From Phoronis australis (Eukaryota; Phoronida; Phoronidae), in NCBI GenBank assembly GCA_002633005.1, contig NMRA01000870.1, positions 46,148 through 110,147 of the forward strand: a stretch of 64,000 bases of DNA, written 5' to 3'. A program made the position numbers and the translations under genes. Under the pieces are notes generated by a model. That model saw nothing but the letters and a program-made list of their open reading frames with translations, had not been told where the DNA came from and made no database searches. Positions 10,901 to 23,300 of this stretch are shown here, one piece after another. Positions within the stretch are counted from its first letter, which is position 1, and each line of letters opens with the position of its first letter.

Positions 10901-12444
10901 TTCAGTAATGCGTCACACGCTTAATATAACAATACAAGCGAAATCAACGGTTCTCAAGCGGACATACCAGTAAACGGTTGTGTAACGCCCGTCCAAATGA
11001 TGCTCTCTTACAGGGAAGGAGATTAGTATTAAGCTTTCCATCAAAGGTAAAGACGAAAAACACAAGCCGAGGAAACGCAAGGGCGGAGAGAAAAGGAAGA
11101 ATGGTAGGAGACCTAACAAAAAAGTCCAGGAATATGATCTCGGCGATGACATGAATCTGGCTATCTCAACTAAGGTACATGTATCATGAAAATCGTTCTA
11201 TCGCACGTACTAGACATTATTACTTGGAAGCTTGTGGTGTCTCGTTGGTTTGTCGCGTTTGTGTTGTCCATTTTCTCTTCGAAATACAACGTAGATCTTT
11301 TAATTGAGATCAGCTCTATTGGGTTTTCAGTGTGCAGTTTTCGCCCTGGAAGAGTTTTCAACAACACTTCCGTCCCGACACTGCAAGGACTAAGTAATAA
11401 TGTAAGGTGAAGCTTACTAATTTGCAGTTAAGTCGTACCGCTGCAGTACAGACAAACAAGTAAAATGCATTACTAAATAATCTCATCTTTTTGAAATTTT
11501 TTCACAACCAAAGGATATTTCCCGTCACAATAAACCAGTCTTCTGTCAAAAACATCTTTGATTCAAACCACTTCTATTTGGTCATATTTTGAGGTGATTC
11601 CTGGTTTAGGAAGAACTGGCGGTTTCACAACATTCCGAATTTGGTCTAAGTCGTAAGTAAAGCTGTCTGAGGGCAACCCGTTAATTCTTCCGGAAATCAT
11701 TTGCAAAACTGTGCGTATATACGTTCTTGCAACATGGACAGCGCACCATAGGAGGCTGGGGGCTATAGCCCTGCCCCTCCCCCCAACCACCCACTTATTT
11801 CACTGCTGCTCCACCCATGTGCAAATTAGATACTCCAGAAATTGAAAGAGAGGTCGTATTTCGCAGCGATATTATCGTTTACGGCTAAAAAAACGTAATA
11901 TGGGTTGTGTTGGGCTTTTTAAAGTTATCAGTTTTGATCAGAGCTACAAAATTTGTTGCGTTTTGTGATTTTCTAACAAATCACCAACTCTAGCAGTAGT
12001 CAGTCTGACACACACTGAAATCTAGGCTGGTCATACCTTGCCATTCATCGACAGGGGTGTAGCTCAGCCAGCAGAGTGCTTGACTGAACGTTGAGGGTTC
12101 GTATTCGCGCTGCGGCAAACATCAGGAAACCACTTTTCTCGCCGATAATGAAGTGATATTCTGTCCAGTTAATCACACGAGTCAAAACTAATGCCTATTC
12201 TCCTAATATTTCACAGGTTGTTGTGGATGGAAAAATCATGGAAATGGCTACCGCACCCTCCATGAGCACGCAGGGCTCCAAGTCCGTGATGTTAATCAAC
12301 TTTCCGAAGGGTAAAAAGGTCGTTTACGACCCCACTTTCCAAGTGGCGGACCCACCTGACTACACTCCAGACAACAGTGTCGCCACAGTCGTCTCCTCCG
12401 CCTTAGTAACCATGGTCTCTTTGGTGTCCACGAAATTGCTCTAG
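4912..12444 (+). CDS. Five-exon gene for a secreted, probably GPI-anchored glycoprotein of unknown function
   Basis: Exons 4912-4958, 7904-8046, 10334-10669, 11014-11174 and 12217-12444 join in phase (2,1,1,0) through GT-AG sites into 304 residues. Residues 1-16 (MKALFKLVTVVVLIAS) are a signal peptide and residues 284-304 a hydrophobic tail after a small-residue site (DNS), as in GPI-anchored proteins. The mature part has a short basic N-terminal region, then a probable beta-rich domain (about 64-190) with two cysteines (75 and 160) that may form a disulfide. N-glycosylation sequons lie at NIS 103, NFS 110, NST 118 and NGT 131. A very basic Lys/Arg cluster spans about 186-212, and an extended tail follows. 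The exon 3-4 domain (ending WQFCGNG, then GKEISIKLSIKG) resembles uncharacterised extracellular proteins of invertebrates, but I cannot name a family. The first exon is short and separated by a 2.9-kb intron; the 10144-10333 ORF extension is intron. Confidence 0.8.
8572..8710. repeat. 69-bp tandem duplication, two copies
   Basis: The segment starting TTAAAAGCTACACATGACT at 8572 repeats at 8641 with a few mismatches in the second intron of the GPI-protein gene. The copies look recent; no function is visible. Confidence 0.85.
9204..9907. mobile_element. MITE with CATGCGCGCACC termini, interrupted by a second element
   Basis: It opens with CATGCGCGCACCCAGCCT and closes with GGTGCGCGCATG, a 12-bp terminal inverted repeat. 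Its interior includes AGTGGACTTTTGTCTC and CTCTGAGGCGGACC, which recur at 46834-47003 and, inverted, at 51254-51464. The uninterrupted copy at 51254 is about 211 bp; here about 450 bp of different DNA splits it. Confidence 0.7.
9283..9730. mobile_element. Second MITE nested in the first, TIR AGACCGGGATCCCAGAGC
   Basis: AGACCGGGATCCCAGAGCTT at 9283 pairs with AAGCTCTGGGATCCCGGTCT ending at 9730. A further inverted pair lies inside (CCTTGGATACCTGCTACGTAA near 9313; GTATCCAAGG ending near 9540). The flanks read ACA on both sides, a possible 3-bp target duplication. No ORF of note. Confidence 0.7.
12053..12115 (+). repeat. tRNA-derived SINE-like pol III promoter
   Basis: An A-box-like GTGTAGCTCAGCCAGCAGAG is followed 30 bases later by a B-box-like GGTTCGTATTC. 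The acceptor-stem ends do not pair, so this is not a usable tRNA gene. It lies in the last intron of the GPI-protein gene. Confidence 0.45.
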
Positions 12445-14984
12445 ACGCACGGAACTGCGACATCTCCAGCGAACTTCAGCAGAGGTCCATTCTGCTACAT
12501 AAACGAGACTAGGGTGTCAAAATACTCTTTACATACGTATCGCAGCTGGTTTCAGTGATGTAGTTTTCATCTTGCAGGTTACCCCATTCACATGACGTCA
12601 ACCAAATGTTCGTCTGCCTTCTTTGGGATTCTAAGCCAGTCAGCACTCAACTGTCTTGAACGCGTCCCGGTGCGACTCGTTTGCGCGTTAATTTACACGG
12701 CGTCGTGCAGTTATATTTAACGATTCATTAATTTGCACTGTGTTGTGTATAGCATGTCGCTTGTTTGCCCATTTACCGTAGCTTCGCAATGCTCTGGTTC
12801 TAAATTTTCTAAGACTGCGATTCTATTATGCTGCTGTTTGTTGTTATTACCACTAAGGTGCATACATGTAAGACAAGTTAGTTGCCGAAATCATCTCTAA
12901 ATTCAAAATCCAATAACTTGGTCAAATCAACCAATTGTGAACGAACGTACAAACGGTCATAGTCGCAATGAATTACGAATTCACCTCTTGTCAGTAAAAC
13001 ATTTCTTTACGGTATCAATTGTCAGGATTAGTTCCACAAAATAAATGCCCGATATAAAGCAGCCACGATCAGACGTGTTGTTTTACCCACTCTCTGAACT
13101 ATCGTCTCATCGCGTCACTACAACCACGTCACTACACTAGTCACAACAACCACATGCATGACGTCCACAGGTCAATCCCATTCAAAGGACTACGTAAAAT
13201 CATATTGACTTCGACACATACGCCAATTCGTGCACTAGGGTCATTTCTCACATGTAGACAACAGATTTCACTGTGTTTTCCAGAATTTGAATCACGTTCA
13301 TACGAAAAGGTCAAGTGTACGTATTTACTACTGAAGGGAAAAAGCACTCTTGGCTTGGGTCTCTCTACCAACTGATTTTGAGACCTATCCTAGACTAAAA
13401 CAAGGTACCCTCGCAACAACTTTATTTTTGAAAAGCTGCCGGGTTTGTGGACCACAAGTGAAAATAATAAACGCCCAGCTTCTATCAGAAGTTACAGGGT
13501 AAAATTGAAAATATAAGCTGCATTAGATCATTTGAATGAATGGAAATTTCAATACGAGATGATTAACTCTGCCAGTGACCTACATGTAGAAACACTAAGC
13601 TAAAGCTGATCAAGAAATCTTCATGATTTTATTCATCATCAGTGGTCGAAAGAGTTAAAATGATCTGATAAACTAGGCCTAGGGTTCTTCATCATGTCCT
13701 ATGATCATTTTCTCTTATTCTTTTTGGTGGAGCTTGATGAAAGATAATACCACTGTGAAATCGCTCTATAGCGAAATAAAGAAAAATATATATATGTGAT
13801 CATTTCACCAATAGGGAGCACCAGATGAGTTTTCTATTGGTGATTACTCGTAATTGGTGACTACCTGCGAATGAGTGAGTTTTAAACAAGCCTACACCAA
13901 ATGCTTTTATAAGCAATAAATAAACTAAATGAAGCTTTTCCATGAAAATAAATAAATAACTAGATTTAACCATACACACTTTACATCACAAGAGCTACTC
14001 ACAGACCACCTCAGTGTGAAGCAATAAATGAACAACAGAGATTATTGTAGGAGTAGTTTTCAAAATACATTGGACATTGCTGAAATTCGGTGAGGTTTTG
14101 ACAAGCAAACCCATTACTAAATCTCCATTTCTTTTCAGCCTCAATTTATTGCCGGTGTTGCTCCAGGAATTTTGTCAAAACTGTGACAACTTGCGTCGCA
14201 GGTTCGTTAACAAATTAGTAATTAGTGGTTAAGCACAATAATATCATCTTACACTGCAACTCAAGTTTTCCAAAAATGTCATTTAATTGGGATTTCATTG
14301 CAGCAGTTGGATTATACTGGCGAATAATTCTGGCAAAACATCTGTCCAATTTTGGCAGAAATTGAGATCAGAGTTCTGGTAATGTACATGTATGTCTAGT
14401 TCATTTTGAAAATTACTATACATATTCTATGACAATGGACATGTACACCATATGATAGACAATCAATTGTTAATTACGAAAAAGTACATCAAATATTGGC
14501 AGAGTTCGACAAATTTGGTGGAAGTCTATCCAGTTTACTGAAGTTCTGTGTTATGTCACTGCTCTAATCACCTTGCAGTGTAGCTCGCCACTTCGTGCAG
14601 TTAGTCGATTCCAGGATTCTTCACAGCAATGATTTTGCACACCTTAGAGTTCTGGAGTTCATTCTGTTGTTCTATAAGACTGGCAATTATTTCTCAGAGA
14701 AGATTACTTTCTGTGACTCCTATTTTTCACATTTGCTGTACTATAAAAATGCACGCCGATCTTTCTGGTTTTCTCTGCACGGTCCATGGCTCGCCGCTGT
14801 AAAATAAGAGCAAAATGTCGGCCTCTGATGAGTGATGTGAAACACAACATACATAGTTCTGACAAAAGCCTTCATAACAAGAGAAATGCTGGGGCATTGA
14901 CATCCACCTACAGTGTATCATATATGACATATTTAAAAGGGCCAGTAGTAGGCACAGTAGTAGTCGAATCAGTCCAAAAATCAA
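12445..14984. other. Intergenic, 3' flank of the GPI-protein gene; no gene seen
   Basis: No ORF resembling a protein family. The missing last exon of GNL2 would be expected between here and 16956, but I could not find a conserved end resembling NVKNRNR on the minus strand. Confidence 0.5.
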
Positions 14985-16480
14985 ATGGTGCCGGCACATT
15001 GTCATCTACCGCTGAGTAAAGTTTCATTAAAATCTGTCAATTGGTTCAAAAGATGTAATCCGAACATGACCTTTCCCTAGATAACGCTTGAAAATCCCGT
15101 TCTTGAGAATGAAAGGATGCCGGCATGTGGTCATCATATATAACTATGTAGTTTCATTGAAATCCATCAATCAGTTCTCTAGATACCATCCAGAAACAAT
15201 CTTCCCCAAACAACACATGAAAGCTCCTCATCACAATGCTGCAGTGGACAAATCCTTCCCAAAAACGAAGGGTTCAGAGAATTGACTTCACATATGTTTG
15301 TGGTGTCAATTTTTGTTGACATCTATCACTCGTTTCTTTAGATGTCATTCAGCATTGCTCTTTCCCCAAACAACACATAATACAGACTCCTTGAGAACAA
15401 GATGGGCACTAGGACATACGTGCTACAGTAGTCTAAACTGCACAAAAAATTAATGGTGATGGCGCATTGACATCACATACCTCTGCGTCAAGTTTCATTA
15501 AAATCGATCAACCAGTTCAAAAAAAATTATCCGAATATGTTCTTCCCAAAATGGCCACTAGGTACTGCACTTCTGTAGCGGAATCTATCCAAAAATCATA
15601 TGGTGCCAGTACATTGACATCGTATACCGCTGTGTCAAGTTTAAACTAAATCCGCCAGTCTGTTCTCTTGATACAATCCAGAAATGCTCTTCTCCAAACA
15701 ACACTCAAAAAGCCTCATGTCAAAAAGTAAATGGCCATAAAGGAGTACTCCGCGGTCAAATCCACCTGGAAACTAATGGTGCTACCACATTGCTTTAACA
15801 TACCTCTGTGTCAACTTTAAATGAAATTCTTCCCTCAGTTTTCTATATTATCCGTAATAGCTCTCACACAAAATGGCCACTTGGGGGCACTGCAGTGGTC
15901 AAATCCAGACAAAAATCAAATGGTGCCGGCGCATTCTCATAATATACCTCTATGTCAAGTTTCAATGAAATCTGTCTTTTGATTCTTATCATCCAGAAAC
16001 GCTCTTCCACCTAACAACATTTGAAAATTCCTTGCCAATAACAAAATGGCCACTAGGAAGTGCTACAGTTGTCGAATCCGCCCGAAAATTTAATGGTGCC
16101 GGCGCATTGATATCATATATCTTTGTGTCAAGTTTCATTGAAATCTGTCACTAGATACCAGCTAGAAATGCTCTCACACAAAATGGCGAATAGGCAACAC
16201 TACAGAAGTCCAAATTCCGCTGAAAATTAAATGGTGCCGCTGCAACCTCAAAATATACAGCTGTGTCAAGTTTTAATGTAATCCGGCCATAGGTACTCTA
16301 GATATCATCTGGAAACGTTCTTCTCCCCCAAGCCAATACTTGAAAAGCTCCTCGTTGAGAACAAAATAGCCACTAGGAGGTGCTACAGTGGTCAAATCTG
16401 CCCGAAAATTAAATTGTGTTGGCGCGTTGATATCACACACCATTGTGTCAGGTTTCATTGAAATCCTTCAATCCCTTCTA
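14985..16480. repeat. Degenerate tandem array with alternating ~144/~177-bp spacing
   Basis: Anchors of the form AATGGTGCCGGCGCATTGA sit at about 14985, 15117, 15453, 15600, 15776, 15920, 16093, 16230 and 16413. Successive gaps from 15453 are 147, 176, 144, 173, 137 and 183. Each unit also carries TGTCAAGTTTCATTGAAAT and most carry AAATGGCCACTAGG. The alternation indicates that a two-part unit of about 320 bp was amplified. Confidence 0.75.
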
Positions 16481-16956
16481 TAGATATCATCCGGAAAAGC
16501 TCTTCCCTCAAAAATACAAAAAACATGCCCCCTTGACACCAGGGGGCTGGCCAGATTGAAAACTGGTGTGAACTGTTCTAGTGATGCCCTGCACCCTTGC
16601 GCCAAATTTCGTCAAAATCCGATCAGATTCATGATATACTGAGCGGACATGTGGAGCCCCGGACAAAGTGACAGCAATATGTGAACACATGCACACACAT
16701 ATATATGTGGGCGCATAAAAATGTGACAAGACTCTTAATGTCATGATCTTGGCACAAACTAGTCACAAGAAAAACTTGGGCAAGAGAATTCTTCCACGAG
16801 TCGGTTTCCCCACACACCAGTTGAATAATTCACTCCAAGGCATTTTTGAAGCCTTAGTAATATTTTCTAATTAAAAATTAGCTAGCATCCATCTTCAAAA
16901 ATTATAAATCTTAACCCAGCGGCCATATTGGAAACCAAAATGGCAGGCAAACTCAC

Positions 16957-17357
16957 CTGTTTGGCCGTCAGCTTCGGTGGTGTAGGACCACCATCATCCT
17001 CATCTTCATGACCTCGCTTACCGGGAGTACGTTTCTTTGAAACTTTCTGCTTAGCTCTTTTTAGAAATGATGTCAACTCCACAGCTGTAACCTTAGAGCT
17101 GTCATTCACAGTGAACTCTGGGAAACCTACAACATGAAATGATTACAGGAAGTAACGACTATGTGGGTATTTAGGACCATAGATGCATGCGCATTGTTGC
17201 CAAATACTTGAGCAAATCCAAAAAGCAAATCCTTAAAACAGCATATGAGTGAAGCTTTAATAAAATGACACAAAATGGTACACCTTGATGTACATTTAAT
17301 AATAATAATTAATAATACTAATAATAATACTACTAATAATAACAATACTACTACTAT

Positions 17358-17389
<32 letters not shown>

Positions 17390-20300
17390 ATAATAATAAT
17401 AATAATAATAATCACAATATTCCTGGTAATTGAAAGGCTGTGTATTCATTTATCATCGCTTTGTTACAAAGCCCTTTCCGACAGTATTACTCACGCACAT
17501 ATCAGACCACCTACTCAGCAATACTTCAAGAGAGCCCGACAACACACGTTGCTGTTACTGATGAATACTTATCCTCATTCAAAACACGGACCCCACACAG
17601 ACCTGCCACCCTTTTATCAAAGACAGCAAGTCCAGTCAAAGCTAAGACCAAAGTGGGCAAACTATTACTAAGGCGATTTCCCAATTTTTGTACAAGTGGA
17701 GCATTGCTACTGATGTTAACGTGATCACGTGGTTCAAATTCAAGGTGGACGTCCACTTTCACAAATCATAGCAATGAATTGCAGATAGACATTCAATATG
17801 CATCCATCTAAGCTAAGACCAGGGGCAATAGTAAGATATAATGTGCCCACATTTTGAGAACCAGTTTGGTGCCCGTTATTCATAGGAGAAAACTGGTTCT
17901 CTAAATGCGAGCAAATTATATCAAACTATTACTAAGACCAGGCATGTGGCCTATGATACAACGTGGCACAGTGCTCACTATCATCTCAAGAGCAGTTACG
18001 TCTAGTACCAGGAAGCAACGAACCAAACCTTCGTCAACTCCATCTTCGCCTCAGTTGCCTCGGACTTCCCAACAACATGCACAAATTTGCACATAGACAA
18101 TTTGCGACATAATCACCAAGCAAGTGCACAATCTCACCTGTTGAAATTCCCATTCTCCTCCCCGAGACCTGTTCTTCCAACCCACTCCTTTCTTCAACAA
18201 CAAATTTCCCACTGGACGTGCTGCGGGTACTTTTACCACGACCCTTACTACCAGTCCTCTCACTTAGATCCTTCCTGGCCATATCACTGCACTTCCTAAC
18301 AACCTTCTTCACATTCCTCTTGCGATTTTGTCTCCCAACAGTCCTTCCTATGGCTGACGTGTCATCAGAACTTGAGTACTGGTCATCATCAAGCTGCACT
18401 GAACTAACTGATTCCGTTTCTTCAACTTCCACGTCCAGGCACAGAGCCTTGTTTTTTATTGGACGATTTAATGACAAATGATCCTTTTTGACCTCTCCAC
18501 CATGACCTGCATCCCTGACCCCTGCATCGTTCTCCTGCTCCGTAAAGTCACCCGCACCCATGCACTCATCTCCAGCCTCTTCTTCATCCTCATCTGCCAC
18601 TTCCTGAAACAGTTAATTTTCATAGAAAGAATACACATAATTTATTACATAAATACAGAGATCTAATGCCTTGCTACTATAGCAATTACACCACGCCAAG
18701 CAGATCAGTAGTCTGATTTGCTGTCTCAACCAAACCATCGTATAGGAATGACTGTGTTATGCCAGGGCTAGTTTCTTCAAAAATGACTTTATATAGACTT
18801 AAGTCAGAAATTTGGTCTGATACTCTGCATGACCATTTCTGAAAAGCAATAAAATCCCATTTTAGCAAAACTGCAAAGTTTCCTCGAATACCCCTAGATA
18901 CTGAGCTAATTTGACTGAATCATAACTAAGTTGTGATGTTTTATAATTTCATGGCTTGTGATATGCTAATAATTAAATGGCTAACCTTTTATTCTGTAAC
19001 ACAAGACCTAATTTCTTACTTAAGTCTTAAGGTACTTTTCATGAAACAGGTCTCACTTTAGTCTTTTTGATGATCTACCTTCTAATTGACCTATCCCCAG
19101 GATTTTGAGTGACAGCTTAACTGACCAAGCAGAATGTAGCATTCTTGACACACCTTCATTTCCAAGCCGCCATTTTACCCGAAAAACAACACGTTGTCAG
19201 CTGAAAGTTATTGTTTGTTTCTTAACTTTTCACAAGGGGGCGAAGCTTGCGATAGGTCAATTGGTCAGCCGACTCCATACCACGAAATGTTACAATCATA
19301 GAACTTAAGGTTAGGCTCTCTGATTGTCCATGGTAATTGCTCATCACAGACTAGAATATTAGCCATTAATCTTAAGCCAGTACGGATGGCAACAGCTCAA
19401 ATTATTTGAAGTGCAGCTGATAGGACGCATTTATAATCTGAAGCAGCTGACCGACCTTCTCAAAATATTCAGATAAGAATGCTGTAATTGACTTGACAGC
19501 AATTAGTCAAAATCAGTTGTAAGGAGTACATTAACAGAGAGTGACACAGTGACTAAGCAAGCATTTCACAATTTCTTAGTCGAATGCAGTAGTTTTGAGA
19601 GCACGCTGTGACACATGGATAAACATCGTGCCAGAATTATTTGGAAGTTTGGTCGAGTTTTATGCGACAGGGCTGTTGACTTCAACTTGCCAAATGTGAC
19701 CTTGCAGAATTCCCAGATAGATGAACAATGCCTACTCCAAACTTTTTATTACTTCCGGCTCTACTGTGATCGGCAACTTTGTTGCGAATTGGAATTTTAA
19801 CCAGGAAGCCAAACAAAATCTGAGGTCCCTTTGGAGAGCCCTGATTAATTTGTAATGAAGTTGCACAGTAAGCTGTCCTGACTTCGACAACATGGATGGG
19901 GGTAACAAATGTCAAGATTTTGTTGAAACTGAGCCAGAAAGTCAGAGTTGAAACAAATTCTAGCAAAAATAAATAGATATTTAGTAGCAGTTTTGCGTGC
20001 TAAATTTTTGCCAAATTTTAACGTTATCTAGCTTATTTTGAAAAATACTGTAAATGACTTACATCTCCCTAAATGACCATACATTACTTACATCAACTAC
20101 ATCAACTCCTTCAATCTTCTCCAGTGGTCTCACATCCTCGCCCATGAAGCTGGGTTCCACGTGGATCTTGCTTAAATCTTGTGTCACATGTGGTAAGGCT
20201 GTTTTACTCTGAACAGAACATGTGGTAAGACTGCTTTACTCTGAACAGAACATGTGGTAAGGCTGCTTTACTCTGAACAGAACATGTGGTAAGGCTGCTT

Positions 20301-23300
20301 TACTATGAACAGAACATGTGGTAAGGCTGCTTTACTATGAACAGAACATGTGGTAAGGCTGCTTTTCTCTGAACAGAACATCTGGTAAGGCTGCTTTACT
20401 ATGAACAGAACATGTGGTAAGGCTGCTTTACTCTGAATGGAACATGGATTACTTTTTTATTCACTTTGACATGAATAAACTAAATTATCCGCACAACACT
20501 GTTGCTTCTTCCTAAAACATGACATAGCAATGATTGGCATGGCACTGATTGGCATGAGTAGTTGCAAGTCCAGCATGAATTGGTTGAATCATACAAGAGC
20601 CAAGCAGTAATTATTGATAGTATTTTTGAGCATCGGCCTGGTTAATCACAGTATTTAGAATTGTTTCTCTACCAGGAAATATATTAGACTACCACCTTTG
20701 AGTTTACCTCAACATTTGTGTCAACTTCAGCTGATTCCACCATTGCATCCTTTGTGTGCGAGTGTGTAGGGGTGGTAGAATCCTGTAATAGGAATTAAAT
20801 CTTAGTTTAACCCGAGCTGACCAGCACCAGATAAGATCATAGATGACACAGCAGTAAATCATGATTAAATCAATTATTTTTTAAAAGATAGTCAAAGATT
20901 GGCAAATACCAATTACCTCACAACCAGGTGGCTTCACAAAGTATGGTATCTTGCCTCTCAACCAATCATTGAGCACCATCTTGGCGACGGTGCTAATGTC
21001 TGGCTCACCACCCTGAAACAAAGATTAGGTATTATAGCTACTAAAATAAATCACATAATATCCAGTTGACACTTCACAAAAACAGAGCACAAGTTGTCCG
21101 TGGTTGTTGCAGGACAACTAGTTAAAGTGGTAAAAGCAAACCTATTTAGAGCAACAAAACATCTCACCAGCAACACGCTCTATAAATAGACAACCTAGTA
21201 TATTTAAACTACATGGCATCATGAAGAGAAAATGGTTTTAATTAGTCGACAAGTCGGCACTATAATCCAGCTGTTCTCCTTTTTTGAGTTACTAGTAGAC
21301 CATGAGTCAACCAAAGAGTAACATGCACGACTCCTTCATGGAATTTTACTCAGTTTAGCCTGTGTTCGATGTCAGCAGCTTGGCTGATATTAGCAGAATG
21401 AGGTGACTATAAAACCAGGGAGCTGGAGAGATCTGCTTTGATCCTGAGGCCATGCGCTTGTGTATTGAGGACCTTTATAAAAAGACTCTGCGTTTTTAGC
21501 CAAGTATCTACAAAACTATCTAACTAGGGAAAAGTAGAATTGTGTTTCCTGATTTTTTTACTATTTATCATGCAAAATTTACCAAAAAGGAAAGGCATAT
21601 TGAGAACAAAAGAACAGTATTTAACAGCATGACCAAATTTCATTTAAAATAAATGTTCAAGATGAAATAAAAAAATGCTACAGTTTTCTAAAATTTAATT
21701 TTGTTTTTTGTTTTATTTAACTTATACTTTTTTATGAAAATCATGACTTATTTTCTGATCGCCCTTAATGAAAAAAGTGGAACACTGCAAAAACAGTCCA
21801 TAACAGAGTTTTGGACAACAATGCATAAAGCATGGTATAACAAAGTTTGATATGAATCCGACCAGCCATTTCGAAGACATGATGTTCCGAAGTTGGCCAA
21901 ATTTGGACATTCTTCTAACTTAGGTTAACATAACAATTACAACTGAAGTGTGTATCCTGCAGAATTTGTAACATCAGCCACGCCACCAGTACATCGTCTG
22001 ATATGTTTTCCACCAATAGAACAGAACATAAAATACAGAAATGCTTTAAAAATTAAAGGAATATATGACCTGAAAATCGTGTGATGCCATATCTTTTCTT
22101 ACCTGTCAGTCCTTTTCACAGCCAAGGGACAGTGCAAACTTATCAAAGTCTGTGAATCAGCGTGCCAACACATGAATCAACAATAGAGTCCAACAGCCTA
22201 CCTTCAATAACTTCCCCGCCTTCTTGGCAACCTGCTCCAGAAAGTCCTCGTGGTCTGCCCACTCTTCAAGCTTGTATGTTTTCTTCACATAGTCGACCTT
22301 GACCCTGTTCAACAGTTCAGCTATGTGGTCCTCGGGACATTTTACGTTCTCAACTCGCACCTGGTGACAAGGGGACAATACAGGGTCACATACGATTACT
22401 TGAACACTTGTCAGTATTAATTCCATTTCAGAAAATTCAGCGACATATTTGAGTGTTCAAAGGTAGATAAGTAGTGATAAAGTAACTCTCACAGAATTTA
22501 GCACTATTTACAAAATCAGTCACTAAAATATCCCAGAAAAAGTCCTGGTTCTGACCATAACCTTAATCAGACAAGCACAGCTGCTTCCATTAACCACTTC
22601 ACGCACTCAATATTCCAAAATTCAACTCATTCCACTGCTGCGACCTATGACTCCACCCAAAGTTGACCCCTCCCCTTGTGGCTCCTCCCCCATATGACTC
22701 CTCCCATTTATAGACCAACTCACTCACCACTCCCTTGAGGACAATCTCTGTGTCCGTATCACCTGTGGGGTAAACCACACCTGGACAGTCAATCAGAAAG
22801 ATGCGTTTCATCAACGTAATGTACTGCCACACCTGTAGAACAGATAATTGCAAAAGTCTAACATGGTAATAAACTGAGCCTAAGTCAAACATTCATCAAC
22901 ATGTCCACATGCCAAAACAGAAACCTCTACCACAGCATGAAAGTTCACTCTAAGTTCCATAGTGACACTACAGAATAATGAGCACTGTTTGGGTAATATG
23001 AATATCTTGGGACATCCCGCTTCACACCATGGCGCGTGTCGCACCACCATTCACCTTGATGGCAAAATCACCGCCTCAATACTAGCTCTGTAATGAATTA
23101 AGGAACAGCAAAATATTGACTACCACAAATATGTCTACCTTTGTTTCCCCAGCAATGGGTGCCACCTTGCAGACCTTCTTGGACCTGAGTGCATTAATGA
23201 TGGAACTCTTCCCCACATTTGGATATCCAATGAATCCGATGCTGATTTGCTTCTTGTCATTGTGCAGCTTTCCAAACTGGCGCAGCAGCTGGATGAGCGC

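Noticed and set aside
12053-12115. Functional tRNA gene
   Set aside because: Good A and B boxes, but no pairing acceptor stem and no proper anticodon arm; it fits a SINE head better.
18034-18137. C-terminal extension of GNL2 exon 14
   Set aside because: The ACAG/GTGAGA donor at 18138 joins in phase to exon 15, while the read-through sequence is unlike the family.
20209-20441. CRISPR array
   Set aside because: The 32-bp units are directly adjacent with no unique spacers, in a eukaryotic intron.
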